Source: Frankiales bacterium
Lineage (GTDB): Bacteria > Actinomycetota > Actinomycetes > S36-B12 > CAIYMF01
Reading direction: 5' to 3'
Assembly: GCA_016125335.1 (NCBI GenBank)
Contig: WGLY01000039.1
Span: forward strand, 1 to 64,000
DNA: 64,000 bases
Made by a program: the position numbers and the translations under genes. Shown one piece after another: positions 60,731 to 64,000 of the stretch. Every line of letters starts with the position of its first letter. The stretch's first letter is position 1. The notes beneath the pieces were generated by a model that ran no database searches, was not told where the DNA came from, and worked only from the letters and a program-made list of their open reading frames with translations.

Positions 60731-61813
60731 GTGACTCGTGCCTCCCGCCGCACCCGCGCCGCAGCCGCGGTGTCGGGCCTGGTCGCGGCGTGCCTCGTGC
60801 TCGCCCCCTCGACGGCCCCGGTCTCGGCCGCGGCGCGGGCGGGCGCCCCGGCTGCTGCCACGGCGTACTCGGCCCGTGCCGCCACCCGGCTCGCCCCGGC
60901 GGCCACGACGCCGGCACCGACCGCCGCGCGGATCCCGGGCACCACGTGCACCGCGTTCCCGGCCGACAACTACTGGCACGCCGACGTCTCGCGGCTGCCG
61001 GTCAACCCGCGCTCGGCGCAGTGGCTGAGCCACATGCAGTCGTCCACGCGCCACCTGCACGCCGACTTCGGGCCCGCGTTCGGCGCGCAGCCGGTGCCCT
61101 ACGGCATCCCGATCACGGTGGTGAACGGCGCAGCCCGGGTGCCGGTGTCGTTCACCTACGCGTCGGAGAGCGACCGGGTGCGCTACCCGCTCGGCGCCTC
61201 GACCCGGATCGAGGGCGGATCGGGGGCGTCGGGCGACCGGCACGCCGTCGTCGTGGACGCCGCCACCTGCCAGCTCTTCGAGACCTGGGACACCCGGCGC
61301 ACCTCGAGCGGGTGGCACGCGGGCTCGGGCGCGGTGTGGTCGCTCACGTCCGACGCGCTGCGCCCGGCCGGATGGACCTCGGCCGACGCGGCCGGGCTGC
61401 CGATCCTGCCCGGGCTGCTGCGCTACGACGAGGTGGCGGCGGGGCGCGTGGACCACGCGATCCGGTTCACCACGAGCATCACCGACCGCGCGTACGTGTG
61501 GCCGGCGCGCCACCAGGCCGGGTCGGTCAGCAACCACGCGTACCCGCCGATGGGTGCCCGCTTCCGGCTCAAGGCCTCGTACCCGATCTCGTCGTTCTCC
61601 CGCGACGCGCAGGTGGTGCTGCGCGCGATGAAGCGCTACGGCCTGGTGCTCGCCGACAACGGCAGCCCCTGGTACTTCCAGGGCACGTCCGACACCCGGT
61701 GGAAGGCCGCGCTGGTCTCCGAGCTGTCGCGGGTGCCGGCGAAGGCCTTCGAGGCGGTCAGCGCCGTCGCCCTGCGCGTCTCGACGAGCTCGGCCCGCGC
61801 CAAGCGCCTCTGA
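60731..61813 (+). CDS. secreted protein of unknown function, conserved actinobacterial type
   Basis: 360 residues from GTG 60731. Signal peptide: basic start, hydrophobic core AAAVSGLVAACLVLAPS and a cleavage region AAARA near 37. An Ala/Thr/Pro-rich stretch to about 65 is followed by a folded region. Landmarks are FPADNYWHADVSRLPVNPRS, STRHLHADFGPAFGAQPVPY, GDRHAVVVDAATCQLFETWD, HAIRFTTSITDRAYVWPARH, YPPMGARFRLKASYPISSF and GLVLADNGSPWYFQGTSDTR. The many conserved His, Asp and Trp suggest an extracellular enzyme or glycan-binding protein, but I cannot assign a family. It faces lpdA across a long inverted repeat. Confidence 0.7.
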   Translation: MTRASRRTRAAAAVSGLVAACLVLAPSTAPVSAAARAGAPAAATAYSARAATRLAPAATTPAPTAARIPGTTCTAFPADNYWHADVSRLPVNPRSAQWLSHMQSSTRHLHADFGPAFGAQPVPYGIPITVVNGAARVPVSFTYASESDRVRYPLGASTRIEGGSGASGDRHAVVVDAATCQLFETWDTRRTSSGWHAGSGAVWSLTSDALRPAGWTSADAAGLPILPGLLRYDEVAAGRVDHAIRFTTSITDRAYVWPARHQAGSVSNHAYPPMGARFRLKASYPISSFSRDAQVVLRAMKRYGLVLADNGSPWYFQGTSDTRWKAALVSELSRVPAKAFEAVSAVALRVSTSSARAKRL

Positions 61814-61884
61814 CCCCGTCGTTACTGCCCGAAGACGCGGAGAACCCGCCGGTCTCCGGTCATTGCGGCAGTAACGACGGGTCA
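61811..61884. terminator. long inverted repeat between convergent genes, both stops enclosed
   Basis: CCCGTCGTTACTGCC (61815-61829) is the exact reverse complement of GGCAGTAACGACGGG (61867-61881). With one bulged C the pairing extends outward to the TGA stops of both genes (61811-61813 and 61882-61884). The 37-base loop contains a second short stem: GGAGA (61839-61843) with TCTCC (61853-61857). At 15 perfect base pairs it is the longest inverted repeat I noticed in the window. Confidence 0.65.
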
Positions 61885-63270
61885 GGCGCGGCGGTGCAGC
61901 TGGCGCGCGGCCTCGGCGATCGAGCCGGACAGCGACGGGTACACGGTGAACGAGCCCGCCACCTGGTCGACGGTGAGCCGGTGCTCCACGGCGAGCGCGA
62001 TCGGGAAGACCAGCTCGCTGGCCTTGGGTGCCACGACGACGCCGCCCACCACGATCCCGGTGCCCGGGCGCGCGAAGAGCTTCACGAAGCCGTCGTGCAG
62101 GCCCTGCATCTTCGCGCGCGCGTTCGTGGCCAGCGGCAGCTTGACGACCCGGACGTCGATCTCGCCGGCGTCGGCCTGCGCCTGGGTGACGCCGATCGTG
62201 GCGATCTCGGGCTCGGTGAAGACGTTGCTCGACACGGTCGAGAGGTCCAGCGGGCGCACGGCGTCGCCGAGCGCGTGCCACATGGCGAGCCGGCCCTGCA
62301 TCGCGGCGACCGAGGCGAGCATGAGGACGCCGGTGACGTCGCCGGCGGCGTACACGCCCCGGGCCGAGGTGCGCGAGACGCGGTCGACCTCGATGAACCC
62401 GGACGGCGTCAGCGCGACGCCGGCGTCCTCGAGCCCGAGGCCTTCGGTGTTGGGCAGGGACCCCACGGCCATGAGGCAGTGCGAGCCCTCGACCTCCGTG
62501 CCGTCCGCGAGCACCACGACGACGCCGTCGGCCGTGCGCCGCACCGCCTGCGCGCGCGAGCGACCGAGCACCTTCATGCCGCGCCGCCGGAACACGTCCT
62601 CGAGCACCTGCGCGGCGTCGGGGTCCTCGCCGGGCAGCACGCGGTCGCGCGAGGACACCAGCACGACCTCGGAGCCCAGCGCGTCGTACGCCGAGGCGAA
62701 CTCGGCGCCGGTGACGCCGGACCCGACCACGACCAGCCGCTCCGGCAGGGCGTCGAGGTCGTAGACCTGCTCCCAGCTGAGGATCCGCTCGCCGTCGGGC
62801 ACGGCGTCGGGCAGCACCCGCGGCCGCGCCCCGGTGGCGACCAGCACGGCGTCGGCGGGGTGGTTCTCGGTGACGCCGTCGAACGACTCGGAGACCACCG
62901 CGGTGGGGCCGTCGAGCCGGCCGATCCCGCGGACCACGCGGACGCCCTCGCGCTCGAGCCGGGCCTGGATGTCGACCGACTGCGCCGCGGCGAGCCGCTT
63001 GACCCGGTCGTTGACCTCCCCGAGCCGCACCGAGAGCTGCACCTGCGCGTCGTCGGCCGCGGTGCGCACGCCGAGCTCGACGCTCTCGGCCACCGAGGTC
63101 ATCACCTCGGCGGTCGCGATGAGGGTCTTGCTGGGCACGCAGTCGGTGAGGACGGCGGAGCCGCCGATGCCGTCGCGGTCGACCACGGTCACCTCGGCGC
63201 CGAGCTGCGCGGCCACCAGGGCGGCCTCGTAGCCGCCGGGGCCGCCGCCGACGATCACCACGCGCGTCAT
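61882..63270 (-). CDS. lpdA: LpdA-like NAD(P)H quinone reductase (dihydrolipoamide-dehydrogenase fold)
   Basis: 462 residues from ATG 63270. FAD-binding VVIVGGGPGGYEAALVAAQL, NAD-binding VVVGSGVTGAEFASAYDALG and the second FAD motif RGVYAAGDVTG are intact. The redox disulfide is not: the usual GGTCLNVGC pattern reads GGSAVLTDCVPSK, so only the second Cys remains. The C-terminal His-Glu dyad is also absent (VYPSLSGSI). These losses are those of mycobacterial LpdA (Rv3303c), which reduces quinones rather than lipoamide. The gene is divergent from the cyclotransferase-like gene with 38 bases between starts. Confidence 0.92.
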   Translation of the reverse strand: MTRVVIVGGGPGGYEAALVAAQLGAEVTVVDRDGIGGSAVLTDCVPSKTLIATAEVMTSVAESVELGVRTAADDAQVQLSVRLGEVNDRVKRLAAAQSVDIQARLEREGVRVVRGIGRLDGPTAVVSESFDGVTENHPADAVLVATGARPRVLPDAVPDGERILSWEQVYDLDALPERLVVVGSGVTGAEFASAYDALGSEVVLVSSRDRVLPGEDPDAAQVLEDVFRRRGMKVLGRSRAQAVRRTADGVVVVLADGTEVEGSHCLMAVGSLPNTEGLGLEDAGVALTPSGFIEVDRVSRTSARGVYAAGDVTGVLMLASVAAMQGRLAMWHALGDAVRPLDLSTVSSNVFTEPEIATIGVTQAQADAGEIDVRVVKLPLATNARAKMQGLHDGFVKLFARPGTGIVVGGVVVAPKASELVFPIALAVEHRLTVDQVAGSFTVYPSLSGSIAEAARQLHRRA

Positions 63271-63276
63271 GCCCTC

Positions 63277-63282
63277 ATCCTT
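63277..63282 (-). promoter_or_regulatory. possible leaderless -10 (AAGGAT) of lpdA
   Basis: AAGGAT, GAGGGC, ATG 63270 on the minus strand. The GAGG could instead be a very close ribosome site. Confidence 0.35.
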
Positions 63283-63296
63283 GCGTACCGCGTCGC

Positions 63297-63302
63297 TAGC
63301 CT
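63297..63302 (+). promoter_or_regulatory. leaderless -10 (TAGCCT) of gamma-glutamylcyclotransferase-like gene
   Basis: TAGCCT, six bases, GTG 63309. Its -35 area overlaps the divergent lpdA promoter. Confidence 0.65.
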
Positions 63303-63308
63303 CGACGC

Positions 63309-63764
63309 GTGACGCTGTACGCGGCCTACGGGTCCAACCTCGACCCGGTCCAGATGCTGCTGCGCGCACCGCACTCCCCGGGGCGCGGCACCGGCTGGCT
63401 CGTCGGCTGGCGGCTCACCTTCGGCGGCGAGGAGCTCGGCTGGGAGGGCGCGCTCGCCACGGTGGTCGAGGACGCCGAGCCCACCAGCCAGGTCTTCGTC
63501 GGGCTCTACGACATCTCCGAGGCCGACGAGGCCGCGCTCGACGGGTGGGAGGGCACCGACCTCGGCATCTACACCAAGATCCGGGTCCGCGTCGCCACGC
63601 TCGACGGCGACGTCACCGCATGGCTGTACGTGCTCGACGGCTACGAGGGCGGGCTGCCCAGCGCCCGCTACCTCGGGATGATCGCCGACGCCGCCGAGGC
63701 CGCCGGGGCACCGGACGACTACGTCGCGGAGCTGCGCCGCAGGCCGTGCCGCAGCGTCGGCTGA
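63309..63764 (+). CDS. gamma-glutamylcyclotransferase-like protein (AIG2/GGCT fold)
   Basis: 151 residues from GTG 63309. The N-terminal LYAAYGSNLDPVQM is the YGSN substrate-binding loop. Then GWRLTFGGEELGWEGALATV, QVFVGLYDISEADEAALDGW with the probable catalytic Glu in DGWEGTDLG, and a C-terminal VLDGYEGGLPSARYLGMIAD. Members release 5-oxoproline from gamma-glutamyl compounds, but many bacterial homologues have other or unknown roles. The gene lies between lpdA and deoD, as expected for the actinomycete order, and is leaderless by TAGCCT spacing. Confidence 0.9.
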   Translation: MTLYAAYGSNLDPVQMLLRAPHSPGRGTGWLVGWRLTFGGEELGWEGALATVVEDAEPTSQVFVGLYDISEADEAALDGWEGTDLGIYTKIRVRVATLDGDVTAWLYVLDGYEGGLPSARYLGMIADAAEAAGAPDDYVAELRRRPCRSVG

Positions 63765-63839
63765 CCCGCCCGCGCGAGGTGCGCCGCGGCGGCCCCGCGG
63801 CCAGCGGTCGCCGCGGCTGACTCCCGCCGCGGTTGTCGG

Positions 63840-63845
63840 TAGCGT
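63840..63845 (+). promoter_or_regulatory. leaderless -10 (TAGCGT) of purine nucleoside phosphorylase gene
   Basis: TAGCGT, six bases, GTG 63852; no ribosome site. Confidence 0.65.
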
Positions 63846-63851
63846 CGCCGC

Positions 63852-64000
63852 GTGCCCGAGACCCCCGACCTCCTCCAGACCGACCCGCCCGCCGCCGCCG
63901 CCGAGGCCGCCGCCGAGCTCGCGCGGATCACCGGCGTCGAGAAGCACGACGTCGCTCTCGTGCTCGGCTCGGGCTGGGTGCCCGCGGCCGACCTCATCGG
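63852..64000 (+). CDS. deoD: purine-nucleoside phosphorylase, 5' part (cut by window end)
   Basis: Only about 49 codons are visible. After an Ala-rich N-terminal helix comes KHDVALVLGSGWVPAADLIG, the phosphate-binding GSG loop that opens trimeric (PNP/PunA-type) purine nucleoside phosphorylases. It cleaves inosine and guanosine for purine salvage. The lpdA, cyclotransferase, deoD order matches the region near Rv3303c-Rv3307 of M. tuberculosis. GTG 63852 lies six bases after TAGCGT. Confidence 0.85.
   Translation, partial: MPETPDLLQTDPPAAAAEAAAELARITGVEKHDVALVLGSGWVPAADLI

Noticed and set aside
1-64000. CRISPR arrays, tRNA or rRNA genes, insertion sequences, prophage
   Set aside because: No regularly spaced direct repeats, no cloverleaf with CCA-type ends, no transposase, integrase or phage structural protein in any frame examined by eye.

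Overview
This window is about 73% GC, dense and strand-mixed. It comes from the chromosome of a high-GC actinomycete. Lineage markers are an acyl-CoA carboxylase set with an epsilon subunit, a DUF222/HNH (13E12-type) endonuclease, an LCP cell-wall ligase, many GTG starts and many apparently leaderless genes. The right two thirds keep a gene order I recognise from Mycobacterium tuberculosis: fadE25, purE, purK, GtrA, PH-domain protein, birA, accD5, accE5, maf, accA3, lpdA, deoD. It is therefore ordinary vertically inherited chromosome with accessory blocks between core genes. The genus cannot be fixed from the sequence alone. I see no rRNA, tRNA, insertion sequence, prophage or CRISPR array.

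Layout. 1-661: 3' part of an HNH endonuclease. 803-16919: a surface-polysaccharide locus with UDP-GlcNAc 2-epimerase, a nucleotide-sugar dehydrogenase, a Wzm/Wzt-type ABC exporter, six glycosyltransferase-like proteins (several large and multidomain) and a CmcI-like methyltransferase. 17084-18514: an LCP protein that could attach such a polymer to the wall. 18522-25835: mixed metabolic and regulatory genes (thioesterase, DUF4031, SDR, PPOX-like, class-V aminotransferase, GAF-EAL, YCII, DMT exporter and divergent LysR). 26015-33709: a complete kdpFABCDE potassium operon, preceded by an extra 27-residue membrane peptide and visibly less GC-rich than its surroundings. 33732-42670: fadE25-like acyl-CoA dehydrogenase, a UDP-glucose-type dehydrogenase, a CoA-binding protein, and a minus-strand operon (acyl-CoA dehydrogenase, aldose epimerase, purK, purE, GT-C-like membrane protein). 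42848-48884: GtrA, a two-component system, a GAF-GGDEF protein, a class III adenylate cyclase and a PH-domain membrane protein. 48953-59040: biotin/acyl-CoA carboxylase region. 59139-64000: two secreted or membrane proteins, LpdA-like flavoprotein, gamma-glutamylcyclotransferase-like protein and the start of purine nucleoside phosphorylase.

Two recurring non-coding patterns stand out. First, eleven starts are preceded by TANNNT exactly six bases upstream, the spacing of a -10 box for a leaderless mRNA; several other starts have close variants. Second, convergent gene pairs often end in an inverted repeat whose outer arms contain both stop codons; the best cases are at 33705-33736 and 61811-61884. 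Two divergent promoters use a symmetric TANNNTA that reads as a -10 on both strands.

No wholly new multi-gene defence or catalytic system is obvious. The least explained items are the coiled-coil surface-polysaccharide protein (3019-5367), the extra Kdp leader micropeptide (26015-26098), the Gly-rich-tailed membrane protein (59139-60608) and the long inverted repeat at 61811-61884.
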